Shown: positions 1-10,990 of the stretch, piece by piece
Numbering within the stretch: the first letter of the stretch is position 1
How the letters are laid out: each line of letters starts with the position of its first letter
Assembly (NCBI RefSeq): GCF_007971385.1
Contig: NZ_CP042434.1
Location: forward strand, 4,278,001-4,342,000
Source of the DNA: Arachidicoccus ginsenosidivorans
GTDB taxonomy: Bacteria; Bacteroidota; Bacteroidia; Chitinophagales; Chitinophagaceae
DNA length: 64,000 nt
Direction: 5' to 3'
Program-made: the position numbers and the translations under genes
Notes under the pieces: model-generated
Seen by the model: the letters and a program-made list of their open reading frames with translations, nothing else
Told to the model about the DNA's origin: nothing
Databases searched by the model: none

Positions 1-15
1 TTGCATTTATTAGTA

Positions 16-2073
16 TTAATTAGTATAAGTAAGCCAACCTGGATTTTGTGTCATGCGACTATCACGCCTTAATTCTTCGATTGAAATGGGCCAAAAATAC
101 ATTTTTGGAGCAAAAGTGCTTTGCAGTGCAAATGCTTCAACTGGCTGATGGAATAAATCCCTTTGGTTGGCCGTCATAAGAACATTGTAGCCATAGATTG
201 GAAGAGTAAGTTCTTTCGTTGCATCTTCCCATCTGCGTAAATCATAATAACGTTCCTGTTCTCCCATGAGTTCAATTTGCCGCTCACGTTTGATTGCGGT
301 GCGCAGCGCTGTATTACTTGAATACACAGCGTCTGTGAAATCAGGCAAACCGGCTCTGATTCGAATAGGTTTGACTGCTGATTTCATTTCTGGAATACTT
401 CTGGCAATGGTATACACTTCAGAACTGTCCCAGCTAGGTATATTATATGAACCATTTAATTCATTTAAAGACTCTGCGTATGCAAGTAATATATCTGCAT
501 AACGGATGGCTGGCTCATATTTGGGTACAACATTAGCTAGATTATTATTTTCATAAGTATCCATCGGATTTACATATTTTTTGATGCCAATACCCGTTCT
601 TAACCAAAACATCGTATTGGTATATCCATTACCTGAACCGCGATAATAGAAAACCTGTTGCTCTCTGTTTTTTACCTCTGTTTCATTGGTCAGATCCCAC
701 ACACTGCCATTATAACCCACTGATGCGTAAAACCTGGGCTCCCTATTGGCAAATTGCAAAGAAACACCCGCTTCTAACGGTTTGTATTTTCCCTCAGCAA
801 CATCTTCATCAGTTACAAAACCTTGAACACGCTGACTGCCATTGCCCTTTCCATACTCGGCGTCTTTGCCTGGAACATCCTTGCCATCATTCATATAATA
901 GGCATCACATTGTTTTAAAGTCATACCGTGTGTGTTCCAACCGGATGCTATACGTGGTAATTGATGGACAACCATAACATTGATACCTTCGGATGACTGA
1001 TTCTGACCACGCGTGAATATTAGCTCTGGATTTTCGGCGGCGGATAATTCACCATCAAAAAGTGCACGATAAGACTGGAATGGATCGATATTTGACCAGC
1101 CGTCAGGCCATGGTTTATCGGAGAACTCAGCATTATAGGGAGGCACTATTGTGGCCGGATGCGTAACTGTTCCAGAATTTGTAAAAGGAGCTACATAAAG
1201 AGAATAGGCACCTAGACGCATTACGTCTTTAGCAGCGGCTGCTGCTCTGGCCCATTTGGACTCATCATAAGTAATAGAAAGCAGCGGATTACCTTTGTCG
1301 TCAACCAGCTTTTCTTTGTAGTCCATACTCACTTTACCGCCATTCATTAATGGACTAGCTGCATACAAAAATACTTTTGCTCTTGTGGCAAGTGCTGCTC
1401 CTTTAGTGGGGCGCGCGATTGCCAATTGACCTCTGCTTTGTGGTAAATCTTTTGCCGCCAAAACCATTTCTTTTCCTATATATTCTGCACACTGCTCATA
1501 GGTGTTTCTGGGAAGTGCCAGTTCATCATAGCTATCAGTATAATCTGCTCCATCCTCTGGCATAATGGGAACCGGACCGTATTTTCTAAGTAACAACCAG
1601 TAATAATAGGCCCTGACAAACCTGGCCTGCGCCTTGTAATCTGCTTTGTCCTCGTCACTTATGACCGTGGAATTGTCTATATTTTGGATAAAAATGGAGG
1701 CGCTACGGATACCTTGATAGCACTGAGTCCAGGATCCCTGCTTTTCGTCTTCATGATAATTACCTAAACTAAATCTGTTATATGATAATGCGCCGGCATT
1801 GGTGACATCATAATTGACGTCGCGGTCGCCGTAATATATATCATCTGAGAAGTTAAATGGCTCAAAGCCCTTGCTGGCGACGTCAGCATTTGCCCCTGTT
1901 AGATAAGAATAGGAGTTGGCTAGCCACTCTTCAATATATTCAACATTATTGAAGGATTTGTCTAAATCCATCCGGTCTTTAAAATATTCATCTGTCTTAA
2001 GGTATTTTTTGCAGGAGAATAGTAGCGTCACCATTAAACAAAAAATGGAGATTGCTTTTATTTTTTTCAACAT
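16..2073 (-). CDS. SusD/RagB family outer-membrane glycan-binding lipoprotein
   Basis: A 685-residue protein with a lipoprotein signal peptide (hydrophobic stretch then LFSC, lipid-bearing Cys21), followed by a SusD-like helical N-terminal region and the family's C-terminal segment with RIRAGLPDF and KRERQIELMGEQERYYDLRRW. These motifs are typical of RagB/SusD. Such proteins sit on the cell surface over the SusC channel and hand it a glycan or peptide ligand. The stop of the SusC gene is 17 bases upstream, so the two are co-transcribed as the last genes of a three-gene operon. The reading frame is intact. The ligand cannot be told from sequence; no glycosidase is in the operon itself. Confidence 0.93.
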   Translation of the reverse strand: MLKKIKAISIFCLMVTLLFSCKKYLKTDEYFKDRMDLDKSFNNVEYIEEWLANSYSYLTGANADVASKGFEPFNFSDDIYYGDRDVNYDVTNAGALSYNRFSLGNYHEDEKQGSWTQCYQGIRSASIFIQNIDNSTVISDEDKADYKAQARFVRAYYYWLLLRKYGPVPIMPEDGADYTDSYDELALPRNTYEQCAEYIGKEMVLAAKDLPQSRGQLAIARPTKGAALATRAKVFLYAASPLMNGGKVSMDYKEKLVDDKGNPLLSITYDESKWARAAAAAKDVMRLGAYSLYVAPFTNSGTVTHPATIVPPYNAEFSDKPWPDGWSNIDPFQSYRALFDGELSAAENPELIFTRGQNQSSEGINVMVVHQLPRIASGWNTHGMTLKQCDAYYMNDGKDVPGKDAEYGKGNGSQRVQGFVTDEDVAEGKYKPLEAGVSLQFANREPRFYASVGYNGSVWDLTNETEVKNREQQVFYYRGSGNGYTNTMFWLRTGIGIKKYVNPMDTYENNNLANVVPKYEPAIRYADILLAYAESLNELNGSYNIPSWDSSEVYTIARSIPEMKSAVKPIRIRAGLPDFTDAVYSSNTALRTAIKRERQIELMGEQERYYDLRRWEDATKELTLPIYGYNVLMTANQRDLFHQPVEAFALQSTFAPKMYFWPISIEELRRDSRMTQNPGWLTYTN

Positions 2074-2090
2074 AATATATGTTTTTTATA

Positions 2091-5000
2091 TTATAAACTG
2101 ATTTGTAGGCCGAGCGTCACTGATTTGATTAGAGGGTAAGTTTCTCCTCTAGGATCAGTTGTCTCTGGATCCCACAATTTAAAGGGTGCCCATGTAAATA
2201 AATTAGTGCCAATACAGTAAATGCGGACGCTGTTCATGTGTATTTTATGGAGCATTTCTTTTGGCAAGGTATAACCGATATCCAGATTTCTAAGCCTTAA
2301 GTACCGACCATTGCGTAACCAGAAGGTAGAATTCCTATAGTTATTGCCATCTCTGTCGCTATAGCTTAATCTGGGATATGGCGCATTGGGGTTTTCAGTG
2401 GCAGGGTCTCCGGAGATATCAGCGGATACCCATCTGTTTTCTAACAGCCCTTTGAGAATATTTCCCCATTCTCCCTCAGTGAATGCATATACGGTTTTTC
2501 CGTAGATGAAAAAGCTGGAACTGCCCGCACCCTGGAAAAGTACATTCACATCAAAGCCTTTCCAGGTAACGGACGCCCCAAATCCGTATACTAAATTAGG
2601 TGTGCTGGTAGAGCCGACGGCTACGACATCGTCATTATTAATTACTCCATCACCATTCACATCTTTATACTTAATGTCACCAGGTTGATAAGCGCCAAAT
2701 GTTTGGGTCGGACTATTACGGATATCATCATAGTCTTTAAACAGTCCCAATGCGATTAACCCTCTGGTTTGGTTAACTCTGTAACCTTTTTGCATCTGAT
2801 AGGGGTAGACGCTTTGTTCTTCGTCTCTGTCCAAGACCTCATTCTTGCTCAGTGTAATATTGCCACGCACCGTCACATGAACCTTATTGAATTGTCGTTG
2901 CACCGTAAAATTACCATCAATACCTTTAGAGCGAACTGCACCAACGTTTGCACTAGGGATACTGGTTAAACCAACATAACTGGGCAAGAAATTTCTGTCC
3001 ATATAAATGCCGGTACGTTCATCTTTAAAGGCATCTACTGTCATGGAAAATTGATTGTTCCAAAGCGATAAATCCAAACCTAAATCCTGTTTAGTAGCCA
3101 TTTCCCAGGTAACATAAGGGGAGGCGACTTGTGAAAATCCTAATCCAGGATAGTTTTTATCATTCCCGAATTCTGCCCATTGATAACCTCCTTTATTATT
3201 TCCATCTATAGTATACAAATATGGGAATCTATTGCCGCCCAGATTATCATTACCTACTTTTCCATAAGAATATCTGATTTTAAACATATTGATCCACTTC
3301 ATATTTTCTTTTATGAAATTCTCTTCTGCGATATTCCATGCACCTGAAACGGCCGGGAAAAAACCGAACTGATGGCCTGGGCTAAAGTTTTCTGATCCGG
3401 TATACCCAAAATTAAAATCAGCATAATATCTGTTTTTCCAGTTATAAGCCGCGCGCCCGGCAAGTCCTTGATTTTTCTTGGCGATGCCGTTTTTGATATC
3501 AGTGCCCAGATTTTGGGTAAATGTGTTGGACTCCTGATTATAGCGTAAATCGATGCCGATATGGTGGTCTTTAATACTATGGTTATAGTTCAACATGGCA
3601 ATCAAAAATTCCCTGCGGCTGCCATCATTGCTGCTAGCCTGAGTCAGTACACTGGGGCCGGATATATTGGTAAAAATTAAATTGCCATCCTGGTCTCTAT
3701 GACGCTCTGCTCTCCATTGTTCGGGCCATTTATGTCGTTCGATGTTACTGGAGTTGTAAGTGTCATAACCGAAGCTGCCTTCAAAGGTTAATCCATTTAC
3801 AAGAAAGTTTAAATCCTGATCCAGCGTGACATTGGTTTGGATATTATTAGTCCAGTTTTCATTATAACCGGTTTGCGTAGCTGCCACCCAGGGATTTGTT
3901 TGGTTGCCTGTACCCACGGCAGGTATATAACCATTGGAATAAGTAATCGGTGTACGGATTGCGGAATAGCCAAAGAGCTCGCCCCATACGTCATTGTCTC
4001 CAAGGCCCGGACTGTTCCTTTTGGTAAGGGAGCCGGAGACGCCTAATTTAACAACGGTTGTTTTGGTTACATTGACGTCTGTATTAAGTCTATAGGTCCA
4101 TTTTTGGTAATCAGCATTTGTATTGTAATCCTTTGCCAGTTCATCATCTGTTTTGTACATCCCTTTTCATCCAGGTAACTTCCAGAAACAAAATACCTGG
4201 CGGTTGTTCCGCCACCGCTTAAACTAAGGTTGGCATGATTGGTAAACGCACCGTCTTTTAGTAACTTTTCTGACCAATCAACATTGGGATATAGATCGGG
4301 ATCCAGACCCATTCGTAGGATTTCCAGTTCAACTGGACTGTAAATGGCTGGTTGGTCTCTGGTAATGCGCGATTCATTAAGGAGGCTGGCATAGGTTGGC
4401 CCGTCGACAAACTCTGGTGTAATGGTCCTTGTATTATAAGAGGATTCTGCTTTGGCATTAATATTTGTTTTACCGATAGTGCCATGTTTGGTGGTAATTA
4501 ATAATACCCCATTGGCGCCTTTGGAACCATATAAGGCGGTGGCAGAGGCGTCTTTAAGGACAGAAAATGATTTAATATCATCAATATTGACTTCATTGAT
4601 GTCCCGTTCAAATCCGTCCACGAGCACCAGGGCGCCACTACTGGCTCCAAAGGTAGAAATACCGCGGACCCAGAAATTCGAAATGTCTTTTCCTGGTTGA
4701 CCGGAGGTTTGCATGGCAAGGATCCCAGGCACATTACCCGCCAGTGTATTTACAATACTCGCGGTGGGTGCAGATTTTCTGAGCTCATCCATATCCACAG
4801 TTGTAATGGCACCTGTGACATTGAGTCTTTTTGGGTGCCAAGTGCAGTAACCACTACTTCATCCATGGCCTGGATATTAGATTTTTTCATCGATACATTC
4901 ACCGTGTCATTTTCCTTAATTTGGACTTGCACTGTATCATAACCGATATAAGAAAATAGCAGTTTATGATAGACTTCCACTTTTAAGGAGAAAATACCCT

Positions 5001-5187
5001 CTTTATTTGAAAAGGTTCCTAAACCTGCGGTGTTGATGACGGAGACACTTACTCCAGATAGTGATTCTCCAGTCTCCTGATCTGTTACCTTACCATGGAC
5101 GGTAATCCTTTTTTGCGCGATGGAGGTCATCACGGTTAAAAGAAACAGAACGAAAATGGAAGTTCTTCGTATGAACGATTTGGTCAT
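2091..5187 (-). CDS. SusC/RagA TonB-linked outer-membrane transporter, two frameshifts
   Basis: Read as one gene of about 1032 residues, the normal SusC size, split in the given sequence into three frames. Order: signal peptide; CarboxypepD_reg-like domain (GKVTDQETGESLSG); TonB-box/plug (EVVVTALGTQK, then LVDGFERD and SVLKDASATALYGSKGANG); beta-barrel ending in GLQISL. Break 1 is at the T5 run 4828-4832: one extra base restores TQKRLNVTGAITTVDMDEL. Break 2 is at 4161-4167 (C3 or T4): one extra base restores SYLDEKGMYKTDDELAKDY. With both repaired the length is a multiple of three. It imports the ligand captured by the SusD partner using TonB energy. Both breaks are single missing bases, so sequencing error is more likely than decay. 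Confidence 0.9.
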
Positions 5188-5199
5188 AGCAATAATATT

Positions 5200-6614
5200 T
5201 TAGTTTTCTAATGAAATTTTTCTGATACAGCGATTCATCCAATCGCCCACATAAAATACATGGTTGACAGAGTCATAAGCCAAGCCTTGAGGGCGATCAA
5301 ACCTTGCCTCAGTGCGAAGTGCGCCGTCTATATGGCCGTATGGGTTGGCGTCAATACTGGAACTGCCTCTACCTGCAAAAGTGGTGACTTTGCCTTCTGG
5401 CGTAAGAATCCGAATGTCATGATTGCTTTGCTCGGTAAAGTAAAAATCATATTCATCGGCCTTCCCTGCATAATCAGGATTTCTAACAAAAACCCCTTGG
5501 TATGGATTGTTAAGCCTTGCCTGGGTACCTACACCATCAACCCAACCTGTAGAATGTGGTTCTCCGCAAACAACATAGGGTTGCATAAAGGTCTCAGTGT
5601 CCCAATTGTAATCTGTTCTTAGAATATAATGCTGATTGATAACAACGATATAAGCATAATCTCCAGAGGGAGCGATATCAATCTGGAATTCCCAGTTATT
5701 GTCCTGGATTTTAAACAGTTCCTGATAATCTTTGATGCCAATATTGTTTTCAAAATAATCATTTAAATCGAATCTGTAAAACTGGCCTTTTTCATAGCTG
5801 TTAAAGTATAACTCACCTGTTTTAGGATGAACAGAGGCTCCGTTACATTGTTTATAGGAGGTCAATACTTTAGGATCTTTAAAGCCACTGGCTCTTGACA
5901 AAATAGAGGTACTGATGCCATTGACGTCCCCCTGATCATTGGCGATAATCATATGGTCACCGTCATTTGTAAAAGCGATTGTCCTGATTCTACTCCAGTT
6001 GCCCATCCCTCTGGTAATGGGTGTTGTAACCGTACTGTCTTTAAAATTTAGCAACCTAACGTCGCTTCCATCCTGACCAACATATAAGAGGTCTGGATTT
6101 TTAGGATCAAATACCAGCCAGGTTGGATCATAAAATCCGCCGCAATCATCAAAAGTGCCGTCCTTGATGTCATAATTATCGCGTTCATCCTTTTTGCCTG
6201 CCAGGGTTGTGACAACCATTCTCCTTTGATAACCAAATGTATCAACAGCCATGGCAAGCTGTTTTTCAGAGGCAGCGCCAACATTGACTTCTATTTCTCC
6301 TGAGTATGCCCGATCAGGTACTATACAGTAAATCCCGTCATTATGAACATTTATGACGGTGGCGGGTTTGCCTCCAATATTGACAGACACGATGGATTTA
6401 TCGTTGCCAAAATTTTTACCGTAAATGACCAATTGCTGTCCGCCGCCCCTGATTTGGGAAAGAAGTCCGTTACAACAACATCTTCACCGGGTTTATAGGC
6501 GCCTGACCCCGAGGTGTCAATAGATCCGCTTTTCTTACAACTGATAAAACAACCAGTAAGTAAGACCAGTACAATACACAGATGAGATATCCGTATTTTT
6601 TTTATACAATTCAT
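5200..6614 (-). CDS. IPT/TIG and NHL-repeat surface lipoprotein of the SusCD operon, one frameshift
   Basis: About 471 residues after repair. N-terminal lipoprotein signal (LLTGC or FISC, Cys22 or Cys26), then an IPT/TIG immunoglobulin-like domain (VIYGKNFGNDKSIVSVNIGG) and NHL-type beta-propeller repeats (WLVFDPKNPDLLYVG; PQGLAYDSVNHVFYVGDW near the C-terminus). The frame breaks at 6440-6441: one more C on the + strand joins FFPKSGAAG to QQLVIYGKNF. Proteins of this build accompany SusCD pairs as additional surface glycan-binding lipoproteins. Its stop lies 12 bases before the SusC start, so it is the first gene of the operon; such a lipoprotein more often follows SusD. The precise ligand is unknown. 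Confidence 0.82.
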
Positions 6615-6654
6615 AGTTTAAACCTTAAAAATGTACAATGATTAAAATTTTGTT

Positions 6655-7031
6655 CACCAGTCGTTTGGATTTCAATTCAGCGGCACAATAATGATAGGCC
6701 TAATATAATTTACCCCTAAGCAAATCTGTTAGCAAATGTGTGTCAAACACAAAGACGCATTATCCAAATTTTGGCCAAAAAATTTGCAGTTTGGATTCAG
6801 TGCAAACGTTTGACTAAAATAGGTGAATAATTGCTTATTTATCAATACTTTGGATTTCATTACAGTAGAATTATCATTAAAAGCTTACTTAAATTTGGTC
6901 CCGTAAACATTTCATTAGCAAAAATGCGTTAAAGAAAAACAAATGATATCCAAATATTGTTCAAAAATTTGCAGATTTGATTCAAATGGGAAACGACAAA
7001 GGTTAAAATGAATTGGTTGTTTTTAGGAATT
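6655..7031. repeat. Diverged ~186-bp tandem duplication upstream of the SusCD operon
   Basis: Non-coding stretch. Landmarks recur about 186 bases apart in the same order: TTTGGATTTCA-T-CAG at 6663 and 6849; TTAGCAAA at 6729 and 6915; ATCCAAAT at 6762 and 6948, each followed by CAAAAA(A)TTTGCAG and GATTCA. The copies differ clearly, so the duplication is old. It lies directly upstream of the IPT-SusC-SusD operon and may hold duplicated regulator sites; that role is inference. Confidence 0.65.
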
Positions 7032-7213
7032 GACAACAAAACTGATAATCTATAATTGGAAGTGATTATATATGTTGTTGGCAATCAAGATTAGCGATAG
7101 TTTAGAATGCGTTAAGCGTTTTACAGGTAGGTGCCCATCTAATAAACAATGATATGAAATTGATTATTTATCCCTTCTTCGTATTAACATAGTTGAGATA
7201 AAAATGCCGATAC

Positions 7214-7258
7214 ACATTAAAGGCTATAGGATCCTTAAGAAACTATAGCCTTTAATGT
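7214..7258. terminator. Perfect 16-bp stem hairpin between the tpx gene and the SusCD operon
   Basis: 7214-7229 (ACATTAAAGGCTATAG) is the exact reverse complement of 7243-7258, with a 13-base loop; weaker pairing continues outward. It lies about 90 bases downstream of the thiol peroxidase stop on the minus strand. It lacks a clear U-tract, so a regulatory role is also possible. Confidence 0.5.
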
Positions 7259-7350
7259 ATACCGGCGTTTGCCTTTCAGTCACTTACAAATATAAGTGGC
7301 AGGATTAGGTATATGTAGTAATTATTAGTCTGTGCTAACGAGTAAGTTAA

Positions 7351-8097
7351 TTATTTAATGGCTGCCAATGCCTTTTCATAATTAGGTTCTTCGGTAATTT
7401 CAGGTACCTGTTGTTCATAAATAATCTTTCCTTCAGGGTTAATCACAACTACTGCCCTGCTGAGTAATCCTTGTAAAGGACCGTCCGCCATTTGAACGCC
7501 GTATTGGTGGCCAAAATCAGTCCTGAAATCAGAAAGCATGACGACATTTTTAATGCCTTCAGCACCGCAAAACTGCGCTTGTGCAAAAGGTAAATCCTTA
7601 GATATACAAAGCACAACTGCATTAGGAACCGCGGCTGCGTCTTTATTAAACTGTCTGACTGAAGCAGCGCAAACCCCAGTATTGACACTTGGGAAGATAT
7701 TTAAAATAACGAACTTGCCTTTATATTGGGAAAGAGATTTATCGCCTAGTTCTGTGTCAACCAGTGTAAAATCTGGTGCCTCGGTGCCGTTTTGGGGAAG
7801 TGCTCCCACTGTATGTATGGGGTTGCCTTTCAATTGAATCGTTGTCATAAAAGATTTATTTTTTTGTGATAATTGTGTATTGCCATTTTGAGTGGCATCG
7901 TTATTCTTTTGGCCGCTATCCGTTTTTGCTGTAGCGTTTGTCTGGTCATTTTCTTTAACGGCACTGGTATTCTGGCAGCTGCCTAAAAGTAGTAAGCCAC
8001 TTAAAAACATAGGCACCACTGCCCATCTGGTAAAATGATTTATGTTACTGTTTATTTTTAAACAATTTGAATGTTTAAAGGCGGATAGCTGATGCAT
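7351..8097 (-). CDS. tpx: Thiol peroxidase (Tpx), lipoprotein form
   Basis: A 248-residue protein with an N-terminal hydrophobic segment ending in LLLGSC (Cys41), then a polar low-complexity linker to about residue 80 and a Tpx peroxiredoxin domain. Peroxidatic Cys143 lies in SVNTGVCAASVRQF and resolving Cys177 in AQAQFCGAEG. The 34-residue spacing equals that of E. coli Tpx Cys61/Cys95, so it is an atypical two-Cys peroxiredoxin that reduces hydroperoxides with thioredoxin-like donors. The lipobox and linker are unusual for Tpx, which normally has no lipid anchor; they suggest a periplasmic or membrane-tethered form. The first Met is kept because the next one (Met30) leaves too short a signal peptide. 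Confidence 0.88.
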   Translation of the reverse strand: MHQLSAFKHSNCLKINSNINHFTRWAVVPMFLSGLLLLGSCQNTSAVKENDQTNATAKTDSGQKNNDATQNGNTQLSQKNKSFMTTIQLKGNPIHTVGALPQNGTEAPDFTLVDTELGDKSLSQYKGKFVILNIFPSVNTGVCAASVRQFNKDAAAVPNAVVLCISKDLPFAQAQFCGAEGIKNVVMLSDFRTDFGHQYGVQMADGPLQGLLSRAVVVINPEGKIIYEQQVPEITEEPNYEKALAAIK

Positions 8098-8216
8098 AAT
8101 ATTATTTTGTGCGTTATAAACAACTGGATTTACTTACAAATTTAAGGATTTTATCTGGCCTGTAATTATTTGTGTTTCAATATTTAACGTTGTATGAACC
8201 TTTTAACTTATTGATG

Positions 8217-9191
8217 TTATCCACGAAGTATTTGATCAATTTTATCCAGCTCTACCTGTTCAAATTCCAGATTTTTTAAACATTTTAAGGAGTCTAACAA
8301 CTGCTCGCTGCTACTGGCACCTACTAAAACGGAGGTGATCCTGGGATCTTTCAGTATCCAACTAAGGGCCATTTGTGCCAGGGATTGTCCACGGGTGATC
8401 GCCAGGTCATTGAGTGCTCGGATCTGTTTGAGTTTCTCTTCGGTCAGGGCTTCTTTTTTCAAAAATCCGTGGGATTTGGCGGCTCTGGAATCTTCAGGGA
8501 TACCATTTAGGTACTTGCCTGTCAGCATGCCTTGGGCCAAGGGGGAAAAGGGAATGCAGCCAACACCATTTGCTTCAAGCGTATCTAACAAGCCATCCTC
8601 AACCCATCTTTCAAACATAGAATATTTAGGTTGATGGATAAGACAAGGCGTGCCTAATTCACGAAGTATCTTAAAGGCTTTTGCAGCCAGTTCGGGTGGA
8701 TAGTTGGATATACCCACATAAAGCGCTTTTCCTTGGCGAACCACTAAATCGAGTGTCCGCATGGTTTCTTCCAGCGGTGTTTCGGGATCTGGACGGTGGT
8801 GATAGAATATGTCCACATATTCCAGTCCCATTCTTTTTAGGCTTTGATCCAGTGAAGCAACCAGGTATTTTTTTGAACCCCAGTCTCCATAAGGACCTTC
8901 CCACATGGTATACCCTGCCTTGGTGGAAATGATCAGCTCGTCCCGATGCTGCTTAAAGTCAGCATGTAATAATTTGCCGAAATTTTCCTCTGCAGATCCT
9001 GGAGGCGGACCGTAATTATTGGCTAAGTCAAAATGAGTGATTCCTTGGTCAAATGCAGTATGCAATGTGGTTCTGAACTGGGCATACTTGTCCACAAACC
9101 CGAAATTATGCCATAGGCCTAAAGAGACGGCCGGAAGTTTTAATCCTGATTTGCCGCATCTTCTGTAGGTCATTTCATCATATTTACTCAT
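8217..9191 (-). CDS. Aldo/keto reductase, YghZ / L-glyceraldehyde-3-phosphate reductase type
   Basis: A 324-residue NADPH-dependent aldo/keto reductase. The catalytic tetrad is visible: Asp and Tyr in HFDLANNYGPPPG, Lys in ISTKAGY and His in DIFYHHRPDPETP. The GPYGDWGSKKYL segment and the length match the YghZ/Kv-beta-like subgroup (AKR14), which reduces aldehydes such as L-glyceraldehyde 3-phosphate and methylglyoxal. The C-terminal VGASSSEQL motif binds the cofactor phosphate. It is a lone gene between tpx and an IS; the frame is intact. Confidence 0.9.
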   Translation of the reverse strand: MSKYDEMTYRRCGKSGLKLPAVSLGLWHNFGFVDKYAQFRTTLHTAFDQGITHFDLANNYGPPPGSAEENFGKLLHADFKQHRDELIISTKAGYTMWEGPYGDWGSKKYLVASLDQSLKRMGLEYVDIFYHHRPDPETPLEETMRTLDLVVRQGKALYVGISNYPPELAAKAFKILRELGTPCLIHQPKYSMFERWVEDGLLDTLEANGVGCIPFSPLAQGMLTGKYLNGIPEDSRAAKSHGFLKKEALTEEKLKQIRALNDLAITRGQSLAQMALSWILKDPRITSVLVGASSSEQLLDSLKCLKNLEFEQVELDKIDQILRG

Positions 9192-9347
9192 GGAAATCTA
9201 TATTGTTTATTTTAATGTCAGTTTGTAAAAAAATAATGATAAGTATTGATACTAAATTGATTGTCCCTTTCAAGGGGGTGATATTGGCCATTAAAAGAAA
9301 TGACAGGCTAAGTTAAGGGTTATTTCTGAAAATAGGTCTTGCTGTTT

Positions 9348-9375
9348 AAGTATGGCAGCAATTCAGAGTCAATTT
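9348..9375. repeat. Left target duplication and left terminal inverted repeat of the IS
   Basis: The 8-base target duplication AAGTATGG occupies 9348-9355 and is repeated exactly at 11252-11259. The inverted end CAGCAATTCAGAGTC starts at 9356 and is matched in reverse complement at the right end. Confidence 0.9.
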
Positions 9376-9491
9376 AAGTAAAATTTCCGTTACTGTGCTA
9401 ATTTCCAAGACTAGGCATAGCTCCGCCAGCCCAGCAAGCTGAGTCAATTTAGTAGCGTAGTTAATAGGTTTAGGTTTGGTTTTAGTTGGAG

Positions 9492-10856
9492 TTAAGAAAT
9501 TGGTTTCGTAAGGTTTATGGGCTTATCCTCCCGCCTCTTTATCTTTTCCAGGCGGATTTGGCACCGTTGCCTGTTTTGCATGATCGTTTCTTTGCATAAG
9601 ACCCGTTCCAATAAAACAGATTTAAGCCGGTCCCACAGCATTTTTATGGTAACCTTTGACTGTTTGACAAGCTTAACCACCGCCTTTGACTTTATAGTTA
9701 ATTGATGAATTATATGGGCTATTTGCAGCAGTATATAGTATTTATACAGGTTCATGATGCTTTTGCGAACAAATTTGTGCTCCATATTGAACCCGTTATT
9801 CTTCTGATCATTGAATCCTTTGTTTTCTATTAGCCATCTGCTGCGGCCAGAAGACATAAAACGTCTGACAATTGATTGAAGCAGTGGGCTATCTAAATTA
9901 ATGTTTAGGTTGGTAATATAGGCGAACTTGGTCACTGCTTGACTGTTATGCTTTGGGAATCTCCCCTCCATATAGTTTAACTGGTGGTTTTGGTGTTGGA
10001 GGTTAGCAGCCCATAGATATTGAACATCTCCTAGGTTTGCTTCCTTTTGCCCTGGATTCAGCACTTCCGGGTACACAAAACTAACTTTTTCTAGGGTGTC
10101 CTTAATCTGCTCGTCCAGTTTTGGAAGGTTACCGTCTTTACGAGTAATTATATATTTCCAGCCATATTGCTCGCATTTTTTCATAACCGTTGCATTGGCA
10201 TAGAGCCCATCTAAATGCAAACAGATAGGCAGCCGGGGAAACAGTTTGTGTAACTGGTCTGCGAGCCTGGAGAAGGCAGCCAGTTCACAGTCCTGCTTGT
10301 CATAAAACCCTTTTCCTTCATTACTAAGTAATTCACTGGCCACAGACAGGCAAAGGCCATTATCCGTTATGATTTTAGCTTCTAGTACACTGGCATAATA
10401 AGTAGTTGTATTATTTTTTTTCTTGGAAAGCGCTCCATCCAATGGTGGGGTGTGATAACTCGCAACTCCAGTAGCATCCATTACAATATGATAATAACCT
10501 TCTGCCGGATTAATCACTTTGGATCGGATTAAAGCGTTAATCATCTTGCCTAATACCAATATCAGGTCTCCAGCATCTACTGTTTTAATTACATTGTTCA
10601 CCGTGTCAAAGTGCGCTAATTGCATGTCGCCGTGTAATGCTTCAAAATTATCCTTAAAATAGCTCCCATTTTTCCTTAGTTGGTTCATGTTATTACGGGT
10701 TGAACCCTGAACCTGAAACATGTGAATGACCTGGGTCAATAGGTTAGACATGCTATATTTACAACAGTTATCAATCCGGTGGTCCTTCACCTCGCCAAGC
10801 CAGTCCGACAACTCAGGAAAGAAATGATGGCTCACTTTATTTAGCTGATAAATCAA
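9492..10856 (-). CDS. IS4-superfamily DDE transposase
   Basis: Protein of 454 residues from a TTG start. A DDE layout is visible: first Asp in IVMDATGVASYH, second in LHLDGLYANATV, and the Glu in SRWLIENKGFNDQKNNGF, where the Y/W-(2)-E-(6)-K-like spacing is an IS4-type hallmark. The C-terminus is basic (EKIKRREDKP). No ATG lies in frame at the front; an ATG at 10890 would give MENFQDLSTADL if one G of the G3 at 10886-10888 were removed, so the true start may be there (465 residues). The exact IS family assignment is uncertain. Confidence 0.88.
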   Translation of the reverse strand: MIYQLNKVSHHFFPELSDWLGEVKDHRIDNCCKYSMSNLLTQVIHMFQVQGSTRNNMNQLRKNGSYFKDNFEALHGDMQLAHFDTVNNVIKTVDAGDLILVLGKMINALIRSKVINPAEGYYHIVMDATGVASYHTPPLDGALSKKKNNTTTYYASVLEAKIITDNGLCLSVASELLSNEGKGFYDKQDCELAAFSRLADQLHKLFPRLPICLHLDGLYANATVMKKCEQYGWKYIITRKDGNLPKLDEQIKDTLEKVSFVYPEVLNPGQKEANLGDVQYLWAANLQHQNHQLNYMEGRFPKHNSQAVTKFAYITNLNINLDSPLLQSIVRRFMSSGRSRWLIENKGFNDQKNNGFNMEHKFVRKSIMNLYKYYILLQIAHIIHQLTIKSKAVVKLVKQSKVTIKMLWDRLKSVLLERVLCKETIMQNRQRCQIRLEKIKRREDKPINLTKPIS

Positions 10857-10990
10857 ATCAGCGGTGCTTAAATCTTGAAAATTCTCCCATGCAAAAAAAG
10901 TGCCAAAAACAGTGAAGAAAAATTGTAATTAAATGATTATTATTTGTTTATAATTTATATATATTGTATATTTGTAGCAGCTCTTAACGT

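Noticed and set aside
9192-9347. Disruption of a gene by the IS
   Set aside because: Both flanks of the IS are intergenic; joining them at the duplication gives no coding frame.
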